Assembly: GCF_022180365.1 (NCBI RefSeq)
Contig: NZ_BQKV01000106.1
Coordinates: 24,023-88,022, forward strand
Direction: 5' to 3'
Origin: Faecalibacterium gallinarum
Lineage (GTDB): Bacteria; Bacillota; Clostridia; Oscillospirales; Ruminococcaceae
Length of the DNA: 64,000 nucleotides
Of this stretch, positions 32,208 through 39,908 are shown one piece after another. The notes below the pieces were generated by a model. That model made no database searches and was not told the origin of the DNA. It saw only the letters and a list, made by a program, of their open reading frames with translations. The translations under genes were made by a program, and so were the position numbers. Each line of letters starts with the position of its first letter. The first letter of the stretch is position 1.

Positions 32208-34115
32208 TTAGCCCTCGGCGGCCTCGGCCCCCAGGGACTGCTCATACTGGTCCTGGGCCTCCACGGCGGCCTCCCAGGCGGCGAACAGCTCCTCCTGGTG
32301 GAACCGCAGATCCTCCAGCTCGTCGCTCTTTTCCCGCAAAAGGCGGGGGTCGTTGTAGACCTCGGGGGAGTTGATCTCGTTTTCCAGCTCCACTTCCCGG
32401 GCGCCGCAGGCCTCCATCTCGTCCTCACAGGCCTTGATCTTGGCCCGCAGCTCGGCCCGGCGGCGGCGCTGCTCCTTGCCGTAGCCCGCTTTGGGGGCCT
32501 CGGGGGCCTTCTCGGCGGCCCGGTCGGCCCCGGCGTCCCGGCCCATCAGGGCGTCGTAGCTGGGGTAGATCACCGCTTTGCCGTCCTCGAGGTAGAGGAT
32601 CGGGCAGGCGAGGCTGTTCATCAGGTGGCGGTCGTGGGTCACCAGCAGCAGGGTGCCGGTGTAGGCCGCCAGCGCCTCGGTGAGAGTCTCCCGGGTGTAA
32701 ATATCCAGATGGTTTGTGGGCTCGTCCAAAAAGAGCAGGTTGGGCCGCTCGAGCAAAATCTCCGCGAACCGCAGCCGGGCCAGCTCGCCGCCCGAGAGGG
32801 CGTCGCAGGACTTAAAGACCGACTCGCCCCGGAAGCCCAGTTTCGCCAGATGGCTGCGGACTTCCAGCTCGGTCATCCGGGGGTATTTGTTCCAGAGGGC
32901 GTCGATCACCCGGCCCTCCCCTGCCCGGCTCTGCTGCTGGACAAAGATGCTGGGCCGCGCCCCGGTGCCGAGGCGGACCATCCCGCCGGAGGGGCGGCGC
33001 TTGCCGTCCAGCACCTGCATCAGGGTGGATTTGCCCGCGCCGTTGGGCCCGGCGATGATCAGCCGCTGGCCCCGGCAGACGGTGTAGCTGAAGGGGGCCA
33101 AAAGCTCCCGTGTGCCCAGCCGGATGGAGAGGTTTTTCATGATGACCAGCTCGTTCCAGGGCTCCACGTCGTACTCAAACCGGAGCTTGATTTTGTTGGT
33201 CTCGTCCACCGGGGCCTCGGTGATCTCCAGCTTTTCCAGCTGTTTGCGGCGGCTCTGGGCCATCTTGGTGGTGGAGGCCCGGACCAGGTTCCGGTCGATG
33301 TAATCCTGGAGCTTTTCGGCCAGGGCCACGTCGGCGTCGTGCTGCTTCTGGCGTAAAGCGTCGGCGGCCTCCTTCTGGGGCAGATAGGCCGAGAAGTTGC
33401 CCTTATAGGTGGTCAGGGTGCAGCCCGCCACCTCCCAGATCTTGGTGCAGACGTTGTCCAGGAAATAGCGGTCGTGGCTGACCACCAGCACCGCGCCCTT
33501 ATACTCCTTGAGGTAATTTTCCAGCCACTCCATGGTGACGAAATCCAGGTGGTTGGTGGGCTCGTCGAGGATCAGCACATCCGGCTTTTCCAAAAGAAGT
33601 TTCGCCAGCCGCAGGCGGGTCAATTCGCCGCCGGACAAAACCCCCACCGGCTTTTCCCAGCTGTCCTGGGGAAAGCCCATGCCGCTGAGGATCTTTTTGA
33701 TGTTGACGTCCATGTTGTAGCCGTCGGCGGCGTCGATGACGCTCTGGAGGGCGGCGTGCTCCTCCAAAAGGGCCGGGTCCTCGGGGGCGGCGGCCATCTT
33801 CCGCTCGAGTACCTGCATCCGGGCCATGGCGTCCAGCACCGGCGCAAAAGAGGAGCGCATCTCGCCGTAGACGTCCCGGCTCCGGTCGGGGGCGGCGTTC
33901 TGTTCCAGGTACCCCAGGGTGACCCCGTGGGTGATGTTGAATTCGCCGCTGTAATCCGCATATTCACCGGTCAGAATCCGCAAAAGGGTGGTTTTGCCCG
34001 CCCCGTTCTGGCCCACGATGCCGATGCGGTCCCCCCGCTCCACGGCGGCGGTGACCTTTTCCAGCACCACCTTTTCGCCGAAGGATTTTCCAATCTGTTC
34101 CAAATAAATCAGCAT
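32208..34115 (-). CDS. ABC-F family ATPase
   Basis: A 635-residue soluble protein with two ABC ATPase domains and no transmembrane segment. Domain 1: Walker A GIVGQNGAGKTTLLRIL, signature LSGGELTRLRLA, Walker B VLILDEPTNHLDF. An interdomain linker (residues 235-310) contains QKQHDADVALAEKLQDYI. Domain 2: Walker A IIAGPNGAGKSTLMQVL, signature LSGGELARLRFA, LLFLDEPTNHLDI. The C-terminal region is a charged coiled coil (RRRRAELRAKIKACEDEM). ABC-F proteins act on the ribosome; some protect against antibiotics. The closest housekeeping groups are Uup/YdiF-like. ATG 34115 has no obvious rival start. Confidence 0.92.
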   Translation of the reverse strand: MLIYLEQIGKSFGEKVVLEKVTAAVERGDRIGIVGQNGAGKTTLLRILTGEYADYSGEFNITHGVTLGYLEQNAAPDRSRDVYGEMRSSFAPVLDAMARMQVLERKMAAAPEDPALLEEHAALQSVIDAADGYNMDVNIKKILSGMGFPQDSWEKPVGVLSGGELTRLRLAKLLLEKPDVLILDEPTNHLDFVTMEWLENYLKEYKGAVLVVSHDRYFLDNVCTKIWEVAGCTLTTYKGNFSAYLPQKEAADALRQKQHDADVALAEKLQDYIDRNLVRASTTKMAQSRRKQLEKLEITEAPVDETNKIKLRFEYDVEPWNELVIMKNLSIRLGTRELLAPFSYTVCRGQRLIIAGPNGAGKSTLMQVLDGKRRPSGGMVRLGTGARPSIFVQQQSRAGEGRVIDALWNKYPRMTELEVRSHLAKLGFRGESVFKSCDALSGGELARLRFAEILLERPNLLFLDEPTNHLDIYTRETLTEALAAYTGTLLLVTHDRHLMNSLACPILYLEDGKAVIYPSYDALMGRDAGADRAAEKAPEAPKAGYGKEQRRRRAELRAKIKACEDEMEACGAREVELENEINSPEVYNDPRLLREKSDELEDLRFHQEELFAAWEAAVEAQDQYEQSLGAEAAEG

Positions 34116-34165
34116 ACTAACTTTTCCACCTCAAACTCCCGCGTCCTATGGCTCGGGGGCCGCTC

Positions 34166-34906
34166 TCACTGCTGATGGCGGCGGTTTTTCTGGCCCACAC
34201 AGGCCAATTCTTCCGGCTCCATGACGATCTCGTAGAGCTCCTCCAGCCGGGCGATCTCGTAGGTCGGGTTGACCCGGCCGGGGTTCTCGGCCCGGCTGGA
34301 GTTGAACCAACAGGTATCCAGCCCGGCATTCTCGCCCCCCTGAATATCGCTGGACAGGCTGTCCCCCACCATCAGAACGTGCTCCTTGTTCTCCACCCCC
34401 AGGGTGCGGAGGGCGGCGTCGAAGATCTTCCGGCTGGGCTTTTCGGCGTCCAGCTTCTCGGAGACAAAGACCTCCTCGATATAATCCAGCAGCCCGGCCC
34501 CCTTGACCCGGCGGCTCTGGACCCGGTCGAAGCCGTTGGTCACGATGGCCAGGGTGGCCACCTCCGAGAGCTCCCGCAGCACATCCGCCACCCCGCCGGG
34601 CATCAGGTCGGGGTGGGTGGAGAGCTGTTCCAGGTAGTGGCGGTTCATCTCGGCGCCATTGCCTGCCGCGCCGATCTCCTTCAAAAAGCGGGTGAACCGC
34701 TCGGTCATCAGTTTTTCCCGCCGGATCTGGCCTTTTTCCAGCTGCTGCCAGAGCCCGGCGTTGATCCGCCGGTAGGTCTCGACGGTCTGGCTGTCCGGCT
34801 CGATGCCGTAGTGGACCAGGGTCTCGGCCAGGGCCTTGGCCTCGGCGGCGTCAAAATCAAGCAGTGTGTTGTCGGCATCGAACAAAATGCAGTAATATTT
34901 CGCCAT
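34166..34906 (-). CDS. HAD hydrolase, YjjG-type pyrimidine nucleotidase
   Basis: A 246-residue HAD phosphatase: motif I LFDADNTLLDFDAAE, motif II AIVTNGFDRVQSRR, motif III EKPSRKIFDAAL with the lysine, and motif IV VLMVGDSLSSDIQGG. The alpha-helical cap includes NAGLWQQLEKGQIRREKL, as in the YjjG branch, which removes phosphate from noncanonical pyrimidine nucleotides. ATG 34906 is chosen because GAGAGGG lies seven bases upstream; the ATG at 34912 is too close. It heads a HAD, ABC-F, Gx-transporter gene run (gap of 50 bases to the ABC-F gene). Confidence 0.9.
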   Translation of the reverse strand: MAKYYCILFDADNTLLDFDAAEAKALAETLVHYGIEPDSQTVETYRRINAGLWQQLEKGQIRREKLMTERFTRFLKEIGAAGNGAEMNRHYLEQLSTHPDLMPGGVADVLRELSEVATLAIVTNGFDRVQSRRVKGAGLLDYIEEVFVSEKLDAEKPSRKIFDAALRTLGVENKEHVLMVGDSLSSDIQGGENAGLDTCWFNSSRAENPGRVNPTYEIARLEELYEIVMEPEELACVGQKNRRHQQ

Positions 34907-34971
34907 TGTCATTCCCTCTCTGGTAATTTTTGTCGTACTATCGTTTGTTCCGGCTCGCGGCGTGCACCCGG

Positions 34972-35014
34972 GCCAAAAACAAGGAGAAGCCAGCTCCGCC
35001 CACGCAGAGCTGGC
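34972..35014 (-). terminator. Terminator of the cysteine-rich protein gene
   Basis: GCCAGCTC (34989-34996) and GAGCTGGC (35007-35014) form the stem; on the minus strand TTCTCCTTGTTTTT follows. It begins five bases after the gene's stop. Confidence 0.85.
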
Positions 35015-35019
35015 CTGTG

Positions 35020-35340
35020 TTATTCGTCTACGATTTCGTATTCCTCCCAGTCCACCGAGCTGGTCTCCACCGCCCCGGCGCTGCCGGCGCAGGTCCGGCC
35101 GCAGCGATTGGAACAGCTCCGGCTGCACCGGCTGGCCGACTGGCTGCAACGGCTGGAACGGCTGGTGCAGGAGCAGCGGCCCCGGCCCCCGCACCCGGCG
35201 CAGCGGCACCGGCTTTGGGTTTCGCCGCAGGATGCGGGGCAGTCCTGGTCGCTCTCCCGCACCCAGTCGATCTCGAAGGAATCCACGCTGCCGTCGGTCA
35301 CGTCCTCGACGCCAGGCATAGACACACAAAATTCTCTCAT
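35020..35340 (-). CDS. Cysteine-rich 106-residue protein of unknown function
   Basis: No family recognised. Residues 1-32 are acidic (MREFCVSMPGVEDVTDGSVD). Residues 34-84 hold twelve of the thirteen cysteines in a serine/arginine/glycine-rich stretch with spacing C-x3-C-x6-C-x-C-x2-C-x5-C-x-C-x6-C-x6-C-x3-C-x3-C-x3-C. The end (VDWEEYEIVDE) is acidic again and echoes the N-terminal VDSFEIDW. AGGAGG lies eight bases before the ATG and a strong terminator follows, so it is a real gene. It has no signal peptide. It could be a metal- or zinc-binding protein, a thiol-rich structural protein or a peptide precursor. It is preceded by the SGNH gene on the same strand, 68 bases away. Confidence 0.7.
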   Translation of the reverse strand: MREFCVSMPGVEDVTDGSVDSFEIDWVRESDQDCPASCGETQSRCRCAGCGGRGRCSCTSRSSRCSQSASRCSRSCSNRCGRTCAGSAGAVETSSVDWEEYEIVDE

Positions 35341-35408
35341 TCTCTCGCCTCCTCTCCGCCCAGCTTATGCAGGGGGAGAGTCAGGGGTTCCGGCGAGGTG
35401 GGGTCCGC

Positions 35409-37343
35409 TCAGCCCCGGCTGGCGGGGGATTCGCCCTCGTTGAAGAGGTCAAAAATCCCGGTCAGCGCGTCCCCCAGGGCGTCCTCATCGCCGGAAGAGG
35501 CGGGTTTGCTGTGGCTGCCCGAGTTGGAAGAAGCGCTGGACGAAGAAGCCGGTTTGCTGGAAGAGCTCGAGGAAGACGAGCCCGAAGAAGCGGGCTTGCT
35601 GGAAGAGCTGGACGAGCTGGAGGAAGAGCTGCCCGAGGAAGCGGGCTTGCTGGAAGAGCTCGACGAGCTGGAAGAAGAGCTCGAAGAATCGGGTTTACTG
35701 GACGAGCTCGAGGAAGACGAAGAGCTGGAGGAAGAGCCGGAATCGGGCTTACTGGAAGCGGCGGCCTCCTGGCTGTCCTCCGAGGAGGCGGCCGACGAGC
35801 TGGACGACGAGCTGCTCGAAGAACTGGACGAGCCGGAAGAACTGCTCGAAGAACTGCTCGAGGAGCTGGAGCCGGACGACGAGCTCGAGCTGCCGGAAGA
35901 GCTGGAGGAGGAGACGCCCTCCTTGAAGGAGACGGTCAGGGTGTTGCTGACGATCTCGCAGTCGTTGTAGCTGGCGGTGGCGTAGATCTTATAGGTCTGG
36001 TTGGCCAGGACGGGATCCACGATGAAGGTGATGGAGGTCATGCCGGCCACATCCTTCTGTTCCTCGCCGTTGACGAACCACCGCAGGGTGTCGGCGCTGG
36101 TGTATTTGCCGCTGAGGGTGGCTTTAAAGGTGTAGTTCATCCCCAGAACGCCGCTGCCTTCGCTGGAAATCTGGACCGAGGCGCTGGCAAAGATGGCGGT
36201 GACGTCCAGATTCTGCTTGAAATCGGTGTCGGTGCGGGTCTTGCTGGTGACGCCGTCGCTCCACTTGACAAAGACATAGCCGGAGCTGGGCTCGGCGGTC
36301 ACGGTGACGGACTGGGCCGGGTCGGTGATGGACACCGCCAGGCTGGTCTGGCCGGAGCTCTCGCCGTAGGTCAGGGTGCCGCCCACGTTCTGGTCGATCT
36401 GATAGCGGGCCTCGTAGAGGACCTCGGGCTCCACGGTGGAGGGGGCCACGGGGTCGCTGGGGTTGCTGGAATACTCGATGGTCCGGGTGGGGATGTTGTC
36501 GGTGTCGGGGCGGCGGTCCTCGGTGATCCAGGCGTGGGTGGTCAGGTAATTGAGGATGGCTTTCAGGCCGCTGTTTTTCAGGTGGATGTCCCCGCTGATA
36601 TAGTAGTCGGGGTTGCCGTAGCCGGTCTCATCCTTGAGCACCTCGGCGCTGTTCAGGAACTTGACCCCCAGGTTCTCGCACATGGAGAGCAGGGCCATGT
36701 TGAAGTCGTCGATCTTGCTCTGCTCCATGTCGGGGTAGTTGGAGTGGTTCCGGGGCACCGGCGGGACGGTGTTGACGATGATGTCGGTGTAGGGGTAAGC
36801 CGCCTGGATGGCCTGGACAAAGGCGGTGTAGTGGCCGATGAAGGTCTCCACGTCCATGTGGTTGTCGTTGGTGCCGAACATGATGACCACCCGGCGGGGC
36901 TTCATCATGGCCACCGCCTCGGGGATGGTGTAGCGGCTGTCGTGGCCCTTAAAGGTGACGATCTTGTCGTTGAGGGCGGCCTGGATGCCGATGCCCTCCT
37001 TGGCGCAGAACTGCTGGAGGCTGATCAGGCCGTTGTTGTAGTACCGCACGGTGTTGGAGTCGCCCAAAAAGAGGGTGTCGGCCAGATAGGCCTCGCCGGC
37101 GTCCTCGGTCTCGGGCAGGATGGCCCCCGAAGTCTCGTCGATCTGGTAGTAGTCGGACAGGTCGCCCTCGTCGATGGTGACCACCGAGCTGACCGGAGGG
37201 GCAGCGCCCCCTTTGCGGCGGATCAGCGCCCAGGTGACGCTGGCCGTGATCAGGATGGCCAGCGCGCAGATGCCGCAGACCAGGGCGGCCTGCTTCTGGG
37301 TGGGCGACATGGAAGAATTGTCGGACTGAGTGTTTCGATTCAT
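35409..37343 (-). CDS. Membrane-anchored SGNH/GDSL hydrolase with InlB-like repeat region and poly-serine tail
   Basis: A 644-residue protein. After a short cytoplasmic start comes one transmembrane helix (ALVCGICALAILITASVTWAL, residues 19-39). The SGNH domain (about 85-270) has block I FLGDSNTVRYY, the GTND block IMFGTNDNH, and block V GDIHLKNSG. A beta-rich region (320-480) includes YVFKWSDG-type repeats of the bacterial-repeat (InlB-like) kind. Residues 490-625 are almost only serine, broken by short KPDS/KPAS units. The domain probably acts outside the cell on an acetylated polymer. The reverse strand gives a long glutamate/leucine ORF that is only its shadow. GAGGTAGGG precedes ATG 37343. 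Operon with the upstream HAD gene. Confidence 0.85.
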   Translation of the reverse strand: MNRNTQSDNSSMSPTQKQAALVCGICALAILITASVTWALIRRKGGAAPPVSSVVTIDEGDLSDYYQIDETSGAILPETEDAGEAYLADTLFLGDSNTVRYYNNGLISLQQFCAKEGIGIQAALNDKIVTFKGHDSRYTIPEAVAMMKPRRVVIMFGTNDNHMDVETFIGHYTAFVQAIQAAYPYTDIIVNTVPPVPRNHSNYPDMEQSKIDDFNMALLSMCENLGVKFLNSAEVLKDETGYGNPDYYISGDIHLKNSGLKAILNYLTTHAWITEDRRPDTDNIPTRTIEYSSNPSDPVAPSTVEPEVLYEARYQIDQNVGGTLTYGESSGQTSLAVSITDPAQSVTVTAEPSSGYVFVKWSDGVTSKTRTDTDFKQNLDVTAIFASASVQISSEGSGVLGMNYTFKATLSGKYTSADTLRWFVNGEEQKDVAGMTSITFIVDPVLANQTYKIYATASYNDCEIVSNTLTVSFKEGVSSSSSSGSSSSSSGSSSSSSSSSSSSGSSSSSSSSSSSSSAASSEDSQEAAASSKPDSGSSSSSSSSSSSSSKPDSSSSSSSSSSSSSKPASSGSSSSSSSSSSSKPASSGSSSSSSSSKPASSSSASSNSGSHSKPASSGDEDALGDALTGIFDLFNEGESPASRG

Positions 37344-37357
37344 GATTGTTCCCTACC

Positions 37358-38017
37358 TCACTTCGCGGCCGGAGCTCCCAGCAGGAGATCCGCCAGTTGA
37401 TCGCAGCTGTCCAGATAGAACACCGGGCCAAAGGGTTCCAGCTCCTGACGGGAGCCGTAGCCGTAGAGGGCGGCGGCAGCGTCCAGACCGCAGTCGGCCG
37501 CCCCCCGCATATCCTCGGCCCGGTCCCCCACCATCAGGACCCGGCGGCCCCGAAGCAGGGGCTGGTCCAGCACATAGCGAATGACATCGGTTTTGGTATC
37601 CCGGCTGGCGTCCATCGAGGCGCCGTCGATCCGGTCAAAGAAGGGCGCGAGACCCTGCTCGGCCAGGATGGGGGCCGCCACCTCGGTGGGCTTGGACGTG
37701 GCGGTGCAGAGGATCAGCCCCGCATCCCGCAGGCGGCCCAGCATCCGGGCCGCGCCGGGGTAGGGCTGGCACATATGGCAGCCGCGGCGCTTATAGCTCT
37801 CTCTATACAGCAGTGTTGCCCGCTCGATGTCGGCTTCATCCAAAAAATGTTCGCCGAAGGTGCGGCGGAGCGGCGGCCCCAGGTACCGGCGCAGATCCAG
37901 CCCGGCGGGGTCCACCCCCATCTGACGGAAGGTCTCTTCCATCGTAGACAAAATGCCCGGCGCGGAATCCAGCAGGGTGCCGTCCACGTCGAACAGAATT
38001 GCATCGTATTTCAGCAA
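37358..38017 (-). CDS. HAD hydrolase, phosphoglycolate phosphatase-like
   Basis: A 219-residue phosphatase of the Gph/PGMB type: motif I ILFDVDGTLLDSAPG, cap with RYLGPPLRRTFGEHF, motif II LCTATSKPTEVA, motif III DTKTDVIRYVL, and motif IV VLMVGDRAEDMRGA. A TTG at 38017 is proposed as start since AAGGGG lies eight bases upstream and motif I begins within ten residues; a GTG further up has no site. It ends 14 bases before the SGNH gene and has its own promoter at about 38054-38082. Substrate is unknown. Confidence 0.88.
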   Translation of the reverse strand: MLKYDAILFDVDGTLLDSAPGILSTMEETFRQMGVDPAGLDLRRYLGPPLRRTFGEHFLDEADIERATLLYRESYKRRGCHMCQPYPGAARMLGRLRDAGLILCTATSKPTEVAAPILAEQGLAPFFDRIDGASMDASRDTKTDVIRYVLDQPLLRGRRVLMVGDRAEDMRGAADCGLDAAAALYGYGSRQELEPFGPVFYLDSCDQLADLLLGAPAAK

Positions 38018-38053
38018 GGTTTTGACCCCTTCTTTCACAGATATACGAAGTAT

Positions 38054-38082
38054 AGTATAGCACAATTTTTCCAGGGCGGCAA
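38054..38082 (-). promoter_or_regulatory. Promoter of the HAD-SGNH-Cys-rich operon
   Basis: Minus strand TTGCCG (38077-38082), 17 bases, TATACT (38054-38059) with extended TG (TTGTGCTATACT). The same extended core is found at 665-676. Confidence 0.7.
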
Positions 38083-38156
38083 TTCCAAGGTTTGGCATTT
38101 CAGAATTTTTACACGAAAAACGATCCCAATTGCGGATGGCGGGCCGGGGCACTGTT

Positions 38157-38600
38157 TATTTATACTCCCGCCCTCCCACCCAGTCAGATGTATGGGGGCT
38201 CCGCCCCCATGCCCCCTCTAACCGTCAGGCCCTGCGGTTTTCCGCAGTCGGTGGTCGCTCTCGGGGAAATTAAACCGCCAGCGGCTGCTCCTGGGGCCGC
38301 CGCCCGGATTTGCCCGGCAGTCCCCGCAAGTCGGTCCACAACGCGGCCCGAGAGTGCGGGCCCTGCCGTTCAAACCGTTCGGCTGCCCTTCTGCGGAGCA
38401 ACAACGCCAAAGCGCCGCCTGGGGGAAAGAGACGAGACCTTCCGGGAAGAAAGGGCGGGTGGGTGGGCATCTCAATAAAACCGCGCTCGCCTATCTGTTT
38501 CCTCGCGGTTGAGGATATTCCTCTATTCCGCCTGCCGGTTTCGCCCTGCATCTTGCAGCCTCAAACGGCAAAACCGCATAACCTCCCCGGCCGGAAAATT
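38157..38600. repeat. Dispersed intergenic repeat, copy R3
   Basis: The gap from the promoter at 38082 to the TSCPD terminator at 38608 has no credible gene. The copy begins TTTATACTCCCGCCCTCCCACCC and has an AGGGCGGGTGGGTGGG end at about 38452-38467, inverted to it. Segment 38191-38283 matches R1 closely. Segment 38295-38387 matches the reverse complement of R5 (62626-62718) with six differences in 93 bases by my count. The GGGGGCTCCGCCCCC hairpin is at about 38194. Confidence 0.78.
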
Positions 38601-38607
38601 AGCAATT

Positions 38608-38647
38608 AAAAAACGGACTGACTCCAAAACAGGCCAGTCCGTTTTTT
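38608..38647 (-). terminator. Terminator of the TSCPD gene
   Basis: AAAAAACGGACTG (38608-38620) pairs with CAGTCCGTTTTTT (38635-38647). T-runs exist on both strands. Confidence 0.9.
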
Positions 38648-38668
38648 AATGTTATTTCAGGGGTTTAT

Positions 38669-38926
38669 TCAGCCCAGCTCGGCCAGAGCCTTGCGCAGGT
38701 TCTTGGCGATCTGGTCGGGGCAGCTGGTGGGCCGGGGGCCGCAGGTGGTGCCCTCCATCCGCTCGATGGCGTCCTCGGCTTTCATCCCCTTGAGCAGCTT
38801 GCTGATGCCCTTCAGGTTGCCGTTGCAGCCGCCGACGACTTCGATGGATTCGATGGTGTGGTCGGGCGCCAGCTCGATCTTGGTCATCTTGGAGCAGGTG
38901 CCCTGGTTGGGATAGGTAAAGGTCAT
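38669..38926 (-). CDS. TSCPD domain protein (TIGR03905 type)
   Basis: An 85-residue protein: FTYPNQGTCSKMTKIELAPDHTIESIEVVGGCNGNLKGISKLLKGM, then GTTCGPRPTSCPDQIAKNLRKALAEL. The final TSCPD motif and the preceding cysteines define the TIGR03905 family, whose members are small stand-alone relatives of the C-terminal domain of some ribonucleotide reductases. The function is unknown. AAAGGAAG lies nine bases before the ATG. It is the last gene after the hydratase and PHP genes (109-base gap), followed by a strong terminator. Confidence 0.9.
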   Translation of the reverse strand: MTFTYPNQGTCSKMTKIELAPDHTIESIEVVGGCNGNLKGISKLLKGMKAEDAIERMEGTTCGPRPTSCPDQIAKNLRKALAELG

Positions 38927-39035
38927 GGTTTGGACTTCCTTTCGTCTGGTTGGTTTTTACAATCGGTTCAGGGCCGGCCGGCAGCCGCCGAGGCCCGGGC
39001 CGGGAAAGCGTTGGGTTTCTCCCCTTTTGGGCCTC

Positions 39036-39890
39036 TCACCCTCTGGCCCGCTGGGCGGCCAGGGCGTCGATCCGGGCGATCTGGTCGTCGGGGGTGGTGC
39101 AGGTGCCCACCGGGTGGGGGTGGGCGGAGTTCGACCCGTGGAAATCGGTGCCCCCGGTCTGGATCAGGCCGTATTGTTCGCAGAGGGCCCGGCACTCGGC
39201 CTTGTCCTCCTCGCTGTTCCGGGGGTGGTTGATCTCGATGCCGTCGATCAGCCCCTCGGCGGCCAATTCCCGCACCAGGGGCATACTCTTGTACACCGTG
39301 GGGTGGGCGAACACCACCACCGCCCGGGCGGCGCGGGCGGTCTCCAGCACCTGGCGCACCGGGAAATACTCCACCTCGTGGAGGATGATCCCCCGGGGGT
39401 TCCAGCCAAAGAGCTTGTGGTAGAGCTCGCCGTAGACGCCATCGCACAGACCCAGCTCGTGGAGGGCCTCCATCATGCCGCTCTTGAACAAAACCCCGCT
39501 GTCCTTGGCGTATTCCAGGGCCTGCTCGGTGCGGAACTGGGGGTAAATGGCCTCCAGCTCCCGGGCGCTTTGCAGCCCGCACTCGTTCCGGCGCTGGCGC
39601 ATCACGTCGCAGTGGGCCCGCAGTTCGGGGCAGTCCTGGGGGTAGTAGCAGAGCAGATGGACCCGGTGCTTCCGCTCGTAGTCGTAGCCCGTCAGCTCGG
39701 CGGCGGGGATCAGCCTCACCCCGTCCTGGGTGGGGTGACACCAGCAGTATTCGGCGCTGAGCAGGGTGTCATGGTCCGAGATGGCCAGCACGTCCAGCCC
39801 CGCCCGGGCCGCCATGGGGGCCAGGCGCTGGATGGGGGTGGAGCCATCGGAACAGGTGGTGTGGTTGTGCAGATCGCCCGGCATGGGCAA
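39036..39890 (-). CDS. PHP domain metal-dependent phosphoesterase
   Basis: A 284-residue protein with the four PHP motifs: GDLHNHTTCSDGSTP at the N-terminus, ISDHDTL, HVL-like histidine and acidic residues (VHLLCYYP) and VFAHPTVYKS, with TGGTDFHGSN near the C-terminus. Related proteins cleave 5' ends of small RNAs or 3',5'-bisnucleotides (RNase AM/YciV type), but the substrate here is not proven. It starts 18 bases after the hydratase gene, so they form an operon. AGGAGGCG precedes the ATG at 39890. Confidence 0.88.
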   Translation of the reverse strand: MPMPGDLHNHTTCSDGSTPIQRLAPMAARAGLDVLAISDHDTLLSAEYCWCHPTQDGVRLIPAAELTGYDYERKHRVHLLCYYPQDCPELRAHCDVMRQRRNECGLQSARELEAIYPQFRTEQALEYAKDSGVLFKSGMMEALHELGLCDGVYGELYHKLFGWNPRGIILHEVEYFPVRQVLETARAARAVVVFAHPTVYKSMPLVRELAAEGLIDGIEINHPRNSEEDKAECRALCEQYGLIQTGGTDFHGSNSAHPHPVGTCTTPDDQIARIDALAAQRARG

Positions 39891-39908
39891 AACGCCTCCT
39901 TATGGGGT

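Noticed and set aside
34930..35970. Long plus-strand frame rich in glutamate and leucine
   Set aside because: It is the reverse strand of the poly-serine tail and of the cysteine-rich gene. It has no ribosome site and its composition follows from the repeats on the other strand.
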